A stretch of 19,806 bases of DNA from an uncultured Bacteroides sp. Its GTDB lineage: Bacteria; Bacteroidota; Bacteroidia; Bacteroidales; Bacteroidaceae. A program made the translations under genes and the position numbers. Shown in pieces: positions 1 to 6,371 of this stretch (its first letter is position 1; every line of letters starts with the position of its first letter). Under the pieces are notes generated by a model. It searched no databases, was not told the DNA's origin, and worked only from the letters and a program-made list of their open reading frames with translations. The stretch lies in the NCBI RefSeq assembly GCF_937912035.1, contig NZ_CALDPF010000048.1, forward strand, positions 1-19,806, in the 5' to 3' direction.

Positions 1-29
1 TGCGCTCTAACCAGCTGAGCTATCCCGCC
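1..29 (-). tRNA. tRNA gene, 5' part only (cut by window edge)
   Basis: Read on the minus strand, the gene starts at 29 with a 7-nt acceptor strand GGCGGGA, then TA, a D-stem GCTC...GAGC and a D-loop AGCTGGTTA. This is the standard 5' half of a bacterial tRNA. The anticodon lies outside the window, so the amino acid cannot be assigned. A strong promoter lies directly upstream (51-82), so this is probably the first tRNA of its transcript. Confidence 0.9.
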
Positions 30-50
30 ATTGTTTCTCGATTGCGGGTG

Positions 51-82
51 CAAAGGTATAGTTATTTTCCGAAATAAGCAAA
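51..82 (-). promoter_or_regulatory. Bacteroidetes-type promoter for the tRNA
   Basis: On the minus strand a -33 TTTG (79-82) is followed after exactly 20 nt by -7 TACCTTTG (51-58), matching TAnnTTTG. The predicted start of transcription is about 10-15 nt before the mature tRNA 5' end at 29. This is one of the best promoter matches in the window. Confidence 0.8.
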
Positions 83-288
83 TATTCACTTAAGTTTTTT
101 TGTAAAAAAAATAACATTAAAGAAAGATCTTAATTTAAAGCATAAATTACTTAAAAACTTATTGACAAATAAATCATCAAGAATCATACTGTATGTTGTA
201 TAATATAAAATGAATCATCAAAAAATGAAAAAAAATAACTTAATTTGCGCCAATTATAAATCATGAGAAAAGAAAAACATAAAGTTAT

Positions 289-672
289 ATGAAAAGAAAG
301 TTAAAAATAGAATATCCTCTGAATCCCACATCAGGAATAATATTATGGAATGCTATAAGTACACCGGCCGGACTTGAAAGATGGTTCGCCGACAAAGTAA
401 CTAAAAACGGTAAAACTTACACTTTCAAATGGGGAAAGACCGAGAGCAGGGATGCAGACATAACAAATACACGCTCAGAAAATTTCATAAGATTTCATTG
501 GAAAGACGACGAAGAGCCAAAATCTTTTTTTGAATTTAAAATTCTTTATAATGAGCTTACGTCAGACCACATTTTGGAAGTTACCGACTTTTCTGAACCA
601 GACGATGAAGAAGACACTATCAATCTTTGGAATTCACAAATAGATGTCCTTAGAAGGGTTTTCGGATTATAA
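289..672 (+). CDS. START-like domain protein (127 aa)
   Basis: The protein is small and soluble, with no signal peptide or membrane segment. Its pattern, an N-terminal beta strand followed by SGIILWNAISTPAGLERWFA and a series of beta strands ending in a C-terminal helix (NLWNSQIDVLRRVFGL), is that of the SRPBCC/START-like fold (AHSA1-type). The acidic stretch EPDDEEDT (about 104-111) precedes the last helix. Single-domain proteins like this are common in Bacteroidetes; the ligand or partner is unknown to me. The ATG at 289 has no Shine-Dalgarno. An ATG at 263 is in another frame and cannot extend the protein. The upstream 200 nt are very AT-rich and I see no good promoter match there. Confidence 0.8.
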   Translation: MKRKLKIEYPLNPTSGIILWNAISTPAGLERWFADKVTKNGKTYTFKWGKTESRDADITNTRSENFIRFHWKDDEEPKSFFEFKILYNELTSDHILEVTDFSEPDDEEDTINLWNSQIDVLRRVFGL

Positions 673-727
673 ACTGTATATAAATTAAAAATATACAAAA
701 CATTACCCCCCTATCCATATTTTATGC

Positions 728-735
728 TATTTTTG
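728..735 (+). promoter_or_regulatory. -7 element for the lptF/G-ribBA-BI-1 group
   Basis: TATTTTTG fits TAnnTTTG exactly and lies 14 nt before the ATG at 750, which implies a very short leader. No TTG is visible 19-21 nt upstream, so only the -7 half is supported. Confidence 0.5.
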
Positions 736-749
736 CATCATAAAATAAA

Positions 750-2657
750 ATGATGGGAATACTACGTATAAAAAAATTAGATATATTCGTTCTCAAGAGT
801 TTTACTTTACTCTTTGCAGGAACATTCTTTATATGCCTGTTCATCTTCATGATGCAATTTTTATGGAGATATGTTGACGAGCTGGTAGGAAAAGGTCTGG
901 AACTTGCTATTCTAGCACAGTTCTTCTTTCTTTCGGCATTAACACTTATACCAATATCTCTACCATTAGCCATACTTCTTGCCGCTCTTATGACATTTGG
1001 TAACTTCGGAGAAAGATACGAATTACTATCAATGAAAGCAGCAGGTATACCTCTATTAAGAATAATGCGTCCTATTGCAATATTGTGTCTGGCTTTGGGA
1101 CTAACTTCATTCTATTTCCAAAATGTCATAGGTCCCAAAGCACAAAAAGAATTATGGACTTTGCTTGTATCTATGAAACAAAAATCACCCGAAGTAGATA
1201 TTCCTGAAAAAGTATTCTATTCAGATATAGAAGGTTACAATATATACGTAAACAAAAAAGACCGAGAGACCGGTATCTTGAAAGATGTATTGATATATAA
1301 TTTTTCCGACGGTTTCGAAAATGCACGTATTATATGGGCAGAAGAAGGAAAACTTGAGCTTACAGCAGATAAAAAACACTTGTATTTACATCTATACAAT
1401 GGAGAGCTGTTTGAGAACCTAAAATCACAGAACATTGACTCAAAAAATGTGCCTTACAGAAGAGAAACATTCAGCGAGAAACATACTCTGATAGATTTTG
1501 ACGCTGAGTTTAATATGGTAGATGGCAGTTTCCTCAACAGACGCTCAGACATAAAAAACATGAGAGAAATTACTGCCACTATAGATTCATTAACGATATA
1601 TACAGACAGTGTAGGAAGGGCCATGCATAATGAAATAATGTCCTCCACATATAAAATGACTGAACTTAGTAAAGCGGATTCTATAAAAATAATAGAACAA
1701 CATCTGACAATTATCAATACAGACAGTATTTACCGCTCGCTGAGTTCGGATGAAAAGCTTAAAATGCTATCAACGACTGAAAGAAGAATGTCATCGTTAA
1801 GTTCGGATTGGAGCATGAAATCATTCGTAACGCAAGACAATGACAAAAGTATCCGTTCGCATAAATCGGACTGGCATAAGAAAATAACACTTTCATTTGC
1901 GTGTGTATTTTTCTTCTTCATAGGTGCACCACTCGGTGCTATAATCAGAAAAGGTGGACTTGGAATGCCTGTAGTAATATCTGTATTAATATTCATCCTT
2001 TATTATATTATAGATTCCGGCGCAACACGTGTTGCTAAAAGTGGAGAAATGAATATCATACTGGGAACTTGGATGAGTAGTATAGTTTTAGCACCGATGG
2101 GTATATTTCTGACATATAAATCAAACAAAGACTCTGTTGTATTCAATATAGATGTATATAAAGCTTTTTTCAGAAAAATATTTGGTTTGAGACAGTCAAG
2201 ACATATCTTTAGAAAAGAAGTTATAATATATAGTCCGGATTATCAAACAATTTACGAAAGATTAGATAATATATGCCAGAAATGTGAAGACTATTCAAAC
2301 ACTCACAAATTATTGGGACCACCTAACTATTATAAAATATTCACCAATCATACCCATGATGACTATGTAAAAGAAATCAGTCAACAGATTGAAGATGTAA
2401 TAGAAGAACTATCAAATTCAAAAGACGCTATTGTATTGAACAATCTGAACAACTATCCGTTTTTATTTATAAAAGCACACAAAAGTGTATCAGATAAAAT
2501 ATGGCTCAACCTGATACTAGGAATCATAGTCCCGGCAGGTATTATCATTTGGCTGAATATATGGAGACATAGGGTAGTACTTGACAAGGACCTTAAGATA
2601 ATAATCAAAACTAGCAGAGACATACAGGAAAGAATAAAAAACAACATATTACAATAG
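750..2657 (+). CDS. LptF/LptG family LPS export permease with C-terminal extension
   Basis: This is a 635-residue inner-membrane protein of the YjgP/YjgQ (LptF/LptG) family, which with LptB forms the ABC transporter that extracts lipopolysaccharide for export to the outer membrane. Three N-terminal membrane helices (about 17-39, 55-80, 103-122) and three more (about 379-398, 404-424, 436-456) flank a periplasmic domain. The family signature FGERYELLSMKAAGIP is at 86-101, in the cytoplasmic coupling-helix region. Two parts are larger than in proteobacterial homologues (about 360 aa): a polar, probably helical insert at about 262-375, and a tail of about 175 residues after helix 6 that ends in an extra hydrophobic segment (585-602). 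I cannot tell whether it acts as LptF or LptG. Start 750 or 753 (ATGATG). It is followed 11 nt later by ribBA, so the two are probably co-transcribed. Confidence 0.9.
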   Translation: MMGILRIKKLDIFVLKSFTLLFAGTFFICLFIFMMQFLWRYVDELVGKGLELAILAQFFFLSALTLIPISLPLAILLAALMTFGNFGERYELLSMKAAGIPLLRIMRPIAILCLALGLTSFYFQNVIGPKAQKELWTLLVSMKQKSPEVDIPEKVFYSDIEGYNIYVNKKDRETGILKDVLIYNFSDGFENARIIWAEEGKLELTADKKHLYLHLYNGELFENLKSQNIDSKNVPYRRETFSEKHTLIDFDAEFNMVDGSFLNRRSDIKNMREITATIDSLTIYTDSVGRAMHNEIMSSTYKMTELSKADSIKIIEQHLTIINTDSIYRSLSSDEKLKMLSTTERRMSSLSSDWSMKSFVTQDNDKSIRSHKSDWHKKITLSFACVFFFFIGAPLGAIIRKGGLGMPVVISVLIFILYYIIDSGATRVAKSGEMNIILGTWMSSIVLAPMGIFLTYKSNKDSVVFNIDVYKAFFRKIFGLRQSRHIFRKEVIIYSPDYQTIYERLDNICQKCEDYSNTHKLLGPPNYYKIFTNHTHDDYVKEISQQIEDVIEELSNSKDAIVLNNLNNYPFLFIKAHKSVSDKIWLNLILGIIVPAGIIIWLNIWRHRVVLDKDLKIIIKTSRDIQERIKNNILQ

Positions 2658-2668
2658 AAGCAAACATT

Positions 2669-3883
2669 ATGGATAAAATCAAACTGAACACAATCGAAGA
2701 AGCAATAGAAGACTTCCGTAAAGGTGAAATCGTCTTGGTGGTGGATGACGAAGACCGCGAAAACGAAGGCGATATGATAGTTGCAGCTGAACTTATCACA
2801 CCGGAAAAAGTAAACTTCATGCTGAAACATGCCAGAGGTGTTTTATGTGCACCTATCACTATATCAAGATGTGACGAGCTTGACTTACCTAGACAAGTTT
2901 CAAACAACACTTCAATACTAGGAACTCCATTCACAATAACAATCGATAAATTGGAAGGGTGTACAACTGGAGTTTCAGCAGCTGACAGAGCTGCTACGAT
3001 AAAAGCATTAGCAGACCCTAAATCAACACCTGAAACATTCGGGCGTCCTGGACATATCAATCCGCTTTATGCACAGGACAAAGGGGTACTTCGTAGAGCT
3101 GGACATACGGAAGCATCAATTGATCTGGCACGTCTTGCAGGACTATATCCTGCGGCAGCACTTATGGAAGTAATGAATGAAGATGGAACAATGGCACGTC
3201 TGCCTGAACTTAGAAAAATTGCAGACGAATTCGGCTTCAAGCTTATTTCCATAGCAGACCTTATAGCATATCGTCTGAAGCAAGAGTCATTGGTAGAAAA
3301 AGGAGTGGAGGTAGACATGCCTACTGAATACGGACATTTCAGACTCATACCTTTCCGACAAAAAAGCAACGGACTGGAGCATGTGGCACTAATTAAAGGA
3401 AATTTTACTCCGGACGAACCTGTATTGGTAAGAGTCCATTCTTCATGTGCAACGGGTGACATCTTCGGTTCAATGAGATGCGACTGTGGCGAACAGCTTC
3501 ATAAGGCTATGGAGCTTATTGACAAAGAAGGCAAAGGTGCAATAATCTATCTTAACCAAGAAGGAAGAGGCATTGGACTAATGGAAAAAATGAAAGCCTA
3601 CAAACTTCAGGAAGAAGGTATGGACACAGTAGATGCTAATATCTGTCTAGGCCATCAAGCCGATGAACGCGACTACGGAGTAGGTGCACAAATTCTAAGA
3701 GAAATAGGTATCACCAAAATGCGTCTTCTTACAAACAATCCTGTAAAAAGAGTCGGTCTGGAAGCATATGGAATAGAAATAGTAGAAAATGTACCAATTG
3801 AGGTAACTCCCAACGAGTTCAACGAAAGATATCTTCATACAAAGAAAGAACGTATGGGACATACTCTTCATTTTAATAAATAA
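2669..3883 (+). CDS. ribBA: Bifunctional 3,4-dihydroxy-2-butanone-4-phosphate synthase / GTP cyclohydrolase II
   Basis: This enzyme supplies both precursors of riboflavin: RibB makes the four-carbon unit from ribulose 5-phosphate, and RibA opens GTP. The RibB domain (about 1-205) shows DDEDRENEGD (26-35), RPGHINPL (126-133) and GHTEAS (145-150), which carry the metal- and substrate-binding residues. The RibA domain (about 208-404) has the zinc cysteines C260, C271 and C273, NQEGRGIGL (296-304), YGVGAQ (336-341) and TNNPVK (355-360). All key residues of both halves are present and the length of 404 aa is normal. It sits 11 nt after the permease gene and 17 nt before the BI-1 gene. No room exists for an FMN riboswitch in front of it, so it is presumably expressed from the upstream promoter. 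Confidence 0.97.
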   Translation: MDKIKLNTIEEAIEDFRKGEIVLVVDDEDRENEGDMIVAAELITPEKVNFMLKHARGVLCAPITISRCDELDLPRQVSNNTSILGTPFTITIDKLEGCTTGVSAADRAATIKALADPKSTPETFGRPGHINPLYAQDKGVLRRAGHTEASIDLARLAGLYPAAALMEVMNEDGTMARLPELRKIADEFGFKLISIADLIAYRLKQESLVEKGVEVDMPTEYGHFRLIPFRQKSNGLEHVALIKGNFTPDEPVLVRVHSSCATGDIFGSMRCDCGEQLHKAMELIDKEGKGAIIYLNQEGRGIGLMEKMKAYKLQEEGMDTVDANICLGHQADERDYGVGAQILREIGITKMRLLTNNPVKRVGLEAYGIEIVENVPIEVTPNEFNERYLHTKKERMGHTLHFNK

Positions 3884-3900
3884 ACTAATATAAAATAACC

Positions 3901-4614
3901 ATGAATATTATCGAAAGCAAGAATCTGTTACAAGATTCATATAAATCGAAAGTGGCCCAAAACGCTTTAATGCGCAGTGTTTATACATGGATGACCTTAG
4001 CATTGGCTATAACAGGTTTGACAGCCATGTATATGGCCAAATCGATGACAATCCTTAACCTCATTACACAAAACTCTATGATGTTTTGGGGAATACTTAT
4101 TGCTGAAGTAGTACTGGTAATGTATATGACTGCCAGAATAAACAAGATCAGCTTCACCACAGCTACCCTATTGTTCATTGCCTACTCAATACTTAACGGA
4201 ATGACGATGTCAATTCTGTTTCTAGTATATACAATGGGGTCCATAGCAACTACATTCTTCGTTACTGCAGGAACATTCGGAGCAATGGCTATATTCGGCT
4301 ATGTAACTAAAAAAGATCTTACACGTATAGGTAACCTCTGTATAATGGGGGTAATAGGTATCATCATTGCATCATTGGTAAATATGTTCCTACACAACTC
4401 CATGATGGACATGATAATATCTTATGTAGGAGTTCTTCTTTTTGTGGGACTTACTGCATACGATGCACAAAAAATTAAACATCTTCTTAGCGGTGATGAT
4501 ATAGAAGTGAACGAGTCAACACAGAAAATTGCACTTTTAGGCGCACTTACACTTTATTTGGACTTCATAAACCTATTCATCTACCTACTCAGAATATTGG
4601 GAGACAGAAAGTAA
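3901..4614 (+). CDS. Bax inhibitor-1/YccA family membrane protein
   Basis: The 237-residue protein has about seven hydrophobic segments (roughly 27-46, 61-78, 86-108, 115-134, 144-163, 172-188, 208-232), typical of the BI-1/YccA (UPF0005, TMBIM) family. The conserved acidic residues of the last two helices are visible as TAYDAQKIK (D188) and LYLDFINLF (D221). In the Bacillus homologue YetJ the matching aspartates form a pH-sensitive pair gating calcium leak. It lies in the inner membrane. It is the last gene of the group starting at 750, 17 nt after ribBA, and ends just before a terminator at 4620. The physiological role in Bacteroidetes is not known to me. Confidence 0.92.
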   Translation: MNIIESKNLLQDSYKSKVAQNALMRSVYTWMTLALAITGLTAMYMAKSMTILNLITQNSMMFWGILIAEVVLVMYMTARINKISFTTATLLFIAYSILNGMTMSILFLVYTMGSIATTFFVTAGTFGAMAIFGYVTKKDLTRIGNLCIMGVIGIIIASLVNMFLHNSMMDMIISYVGVLLFVGLTAYDAQKIKHLLSGDDIEVNESTQKIALLGALTLYLDFINLFIYLLRILGDRK

Positions 4615-4619
4615 ATCAA

Positions 4620-4643
4620 ATGCCGCTTTATGCGGCATTTTTT
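4620..4643 (+). terminator. Rho-independent terminator after BI-1 gene
   Basis: A perfect 7-bp stem ATGCCGC/GCGGCAT with a 5-nt loop TTTAT is followed by six T. It begins 6 nt after the stop codon and closes the 750-4614 group. Confidence 0.9.
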
Positions 4644-4663
4644 ATATTTTCAAAGTTATTTCT

Positions 4664-4695
4664 TTTGCGTAATTCACAAGAAATAGCTTATTTTG
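4664..4695 (+). promoter_or_regulatory. Probable promoter of the aminotransferase gene
   Basis: A -33 TTTG (4664-4667) is followed after 21 nt by TATTTTG (4689-4695). This resembles the Bacteroidetes -7 box but has one base fewer between TA and TTTG. Transcription would start near 4702, leaving a leader of about 27 nt before the ATG at 4729. Confidence 0.5.
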
Positions 4696-4728
4696 CAGAA
4701 TAATTCAACATTTAAACAAGGACTAACA

Positions 4729-5922
4729 ATGAACCAACTTTCAGATCGTTTGAACAGCCTGTCGCCATCGGCTACATTGGCTATGTCGCAAAAAAGCAGC
4801 GAATTAAAAGCGCAGGGTATTGACGTAATCAATCTAAGTGTAGGTGAACCTGATTTCAATACACCGGATCACATCAAAGAAGCAGCAAAACAGGCTATTG
4901 ATGACAATTTCTCACGTTATTCACCAGTTCCGGGATATCCGGCTCTACGTAACGCTATTGTAGAGAAATTGAAGAAAGAAAACGGACTTGAATATACAGC
5001 AGCACAAATCAGTTGTGCAAACGGTGCAAAACAGTCTGTTTGCAACACTATCATGGCCCTTATCAACAAAGGTGACGAGGTTATCGTTCCTGCACCATAC
5101 TGGGTTAGCTATCCTGAAATGGTAAAATTGGCAGAAGGTACTCCTGTCATAGTAAGCGCAGGTATAGATCAGGACTTCAAGATCACTCCTGAACAACTTG
5201 AAGCTACTATCACTCCTAAAACACGTGCACTTATCTTATGTTCTCCTTCTAACCCAACAGGTTCTGTTTATACAAAAGAAGAATTGGCTGGTTTGGCAGC
5301 AGTGCTTGCAAAACACGAACGTGTAATTGTTATTGCTGACGAAATATACGAACACATCAACTACATCGGAAAGCACGAGAGTATCGCACAGTTTGCAGAA
5401 ATCAAAGACCGTGTGGTTATCGTAAACGGTGTTTCTAAAGCTTATGCAATGACTGGATGGCGTATTGGTTTCATTGCCGGTCCGGAATGGATTGTAAAAG
5501 GTGTAAACAAACTGCAAGGACAGTACACCTCTGGTCCATGTTCTGTATCACAGAAAGCAGCAGAAGCAGCATATACAGGTACACAGGCTCCTGTAGAAGA
5601 AATGCGTAAGGCATTCGAACGTCGTCGTGACCTGATTGTAAAACTGGCAAAAGAAATCCCTGGATTCGAAGTAAACACTCCACAAGGAGCATTCTATCTG
5701 TTCCCTAAATGTGATTCTTTCTTCGGTAAGAAAGACGGCGACAGAGTGATAAACAACTCTGACGACCTTGCAATGTATCTTCTTGAAGTAGGTCACGTAG
5801 CATGCGTGGGAGGTACATCATTCGGTGCTCCTGAATGTATCCGTATGAGCTATGCTACTTCTGACGAAAACATTGTAGAATCAATGCGCAGAATTAAAGA
5901 GACTTTGGCTCGCCTGAAGTAA
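4729..5922 (+). CDS. Class I PLP-dependent aminotransferase (aspartate aminotransferase type)
   Basis: The 397-residue cytoplasmic enzyme belongs to the fold-type I, subgroup I-gamma aminotransferases that move amino groups between aspartate (or aromatic amino acids) and 2-oxoglutarate. Visible PLP-site residues are SNPTG (174-178), the ADEIY motif (203-207: D204 for the ring nitrogen, Y207) and the Schiff-base lysine K237 in SKAYAMTGWRIGF. A substrate-carboxylate arginine is expected in the IRMSYA segment near 375. The start is taken at ATG 4729 because the sequence from there (MNQLSDRLNSLSPSATLAMS) matches the family N-terminus. An in-frame TTG at 4693 would fall inside the promoter -7 box. 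Codon use is richer in preferred codons than in the neighbours, suggesting good expression. The exact substrate is not settled by sequence. Confidence 0.93.
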   Translation: MNQLSDRLNSLSPSATLAMSQKSSELKAQGIDVINLSVGEPDFNTPDHIKEAAKQAIDDNFSRYSPVPGYPALRNAIVEKLKKENGLEYTAAQISCANGAKQSVCNTIMALINKGDEVIVPAPYWVSYPEMVKLAEGTPVIVSAGIDQDFKITPEQLEATITPKTRALILCSPSNPTGSVYTKEELAGLAAVLAKHERVIVIADEIYEHINYIGKHESIAQFAEIKDRVVIVNGVSKAYAMTGWRIGFIAGPEWIVKGVNKLQGQYTSGPCSVSQKAAEAAYTGTQAPVEEMRKAFERRRDLIVKLAKEIPGFEVNTPQGAFYLFPKCDSFFGKKDGDRVINNSDDLAMYLLEVGHVACVGGTSFGAPECIRMSYATSDENIVESMRRIKETLARLK

Positions 5923-5940
5923 TCTGAATTCCCTATACAT

Positions 5941-5985
5941 AATAGAGGCTGTTTCAAAATTCAATTTGAGATAGCCTCTATTTTT
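5941..5985 (+). terminator. Long terminator hairpin after the aminotransferase
   Basis: AATAGAGGCT (5941-5950) pairs with AGCCTCTATT (5973-5982). The stem continues inward through two G-U pairs to TTTCAAA/TTTGAGA, giving about 19 bp around a 6-nt loop (5959-5964), followed by T5983-5985 within a T run. It starts 18 nt after the stop codon. Confidence 0.88.
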
Positions 5986-6021
5986 ATATTCCACCAATAA
6001 CTCCACTCAACAACAACGCAT

Positions 6022-6052
6022 AAAAAAAGGCTACCCCTAATTGGAGCAGCCT
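6022..6052 (-). terminator. Terminator of the ferredoxin gene
   Basis: On the minus strand AGGCTGCTCC (6043-6052) pairs with GGGGTAGCCT (6028-6037) through 10 bp including two G-U pairs, with loop AATTA, followed by a run of seven T (6022-6028). It lies about 32 nt after the ferredoxin stop codon. Confidence 0.85.
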
Positions 6053-6083
6053 AAATTCGTTGTCATAAATCGACGACTGGATA

Positions 6084-6251
6084 TTATCCCTGATGAATAG
6101 CTTCAGAAGGACAAACATCAGCGCAAGTACCACATTCTGTACAAGCATCTGGGTTGATTGAATATTTGTCACCTTCAGAAATTGCACCTACTGGGCATTC
6201 ATCGATACAAGTACCGCAAGCGATACAATCGTCACTAATTACGTAAGCCAT
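6084..6251 (-). CDS. 2[4Fe-4S] ferredoxin, 55 aa
   Basis: Minus-strand translation from the ATG at 6251 gives 55 residues beginning MAYVISDDCIACGTC. Two cluster-binding motifs CxxCxxCxxxCP are complete: C9, C12, C15, C19-P20 and C37, C40, C43, C47-P48. Each half donates three cysteines to one cluster and one to the other. This is the clostridial-type small soluble electron carrier used in anaerobes, for example with pyruvate:ferredoxin oxidoreductase. The acidic composition (many D/E, one K) is usual for the family. It stands alone between its own -7 element and its own terminator, so it is a single-gene transcript. Confidence 0.95.
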   Translation of the reverse strand: MAYVISDDCIACGTCIDECPVGAISEGDKYSINPDACTECGTCADVCPSEAIHQG

Positions 6252-6294
6252 TGTTGTAAAAAAATTAAGTTATTATTAGTACTAATTGTTTATG

Positions 6295-6302
6295 CAAAGT
6301 TA
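6295..6302 (-). promoter_or_regulatory. -7 element of the ferredoxin gene
   Basis: On the minus strand TAACTTTG matches TAnnTTTG exactly and lies 43 nt before the ferredoxin ATG. The -33 position shows TTA rather than TTG. Confidence 0.6.
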
Positions 6303-6371
6303 GTATTTTTACTCATAATTGTAACATCCACATTGCATAAAGTAGGTAATTTGTACATCGTCTAAATAAAG

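Noticed and set aside
162..204. E. coli-like TTGACA (162-167) and TATAAT (199-204) before the START-like gene
   Set aside because: The spacing is about 31 nt, far from 17, and Bacteroidetes use a different promoter form; in such AT-rich DNA both words occur by chance.
676..696. GTATAT/ATATAC inverted repeat after the START-like gene
   Set aside because: A 6-bp stem of mostly A-T pairs with a 9-nt loop and no T run is too weak to call a terminator.
2658..2668. FMN riboswitch expected before a riboflavin gene
   Set aside because: Only 11 nt separate ribBA from the upstream gene, too little for the element, and no such fold is seen before 750.
2611..3462. Long open frames on the minus strand (2611-3060 and 3067-3462)
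   Set aside because: They lie antisense inside ribBA, whose two domains carry complete catalytic motifs; the antisense products have no recognisable features.
4693..4728. TTG start adding 12 residues to the aminotransferase
   Set aside because: It overlaps the probable -7 box (4689-4695), and the family N-terminus begins at the ATG at 4729.
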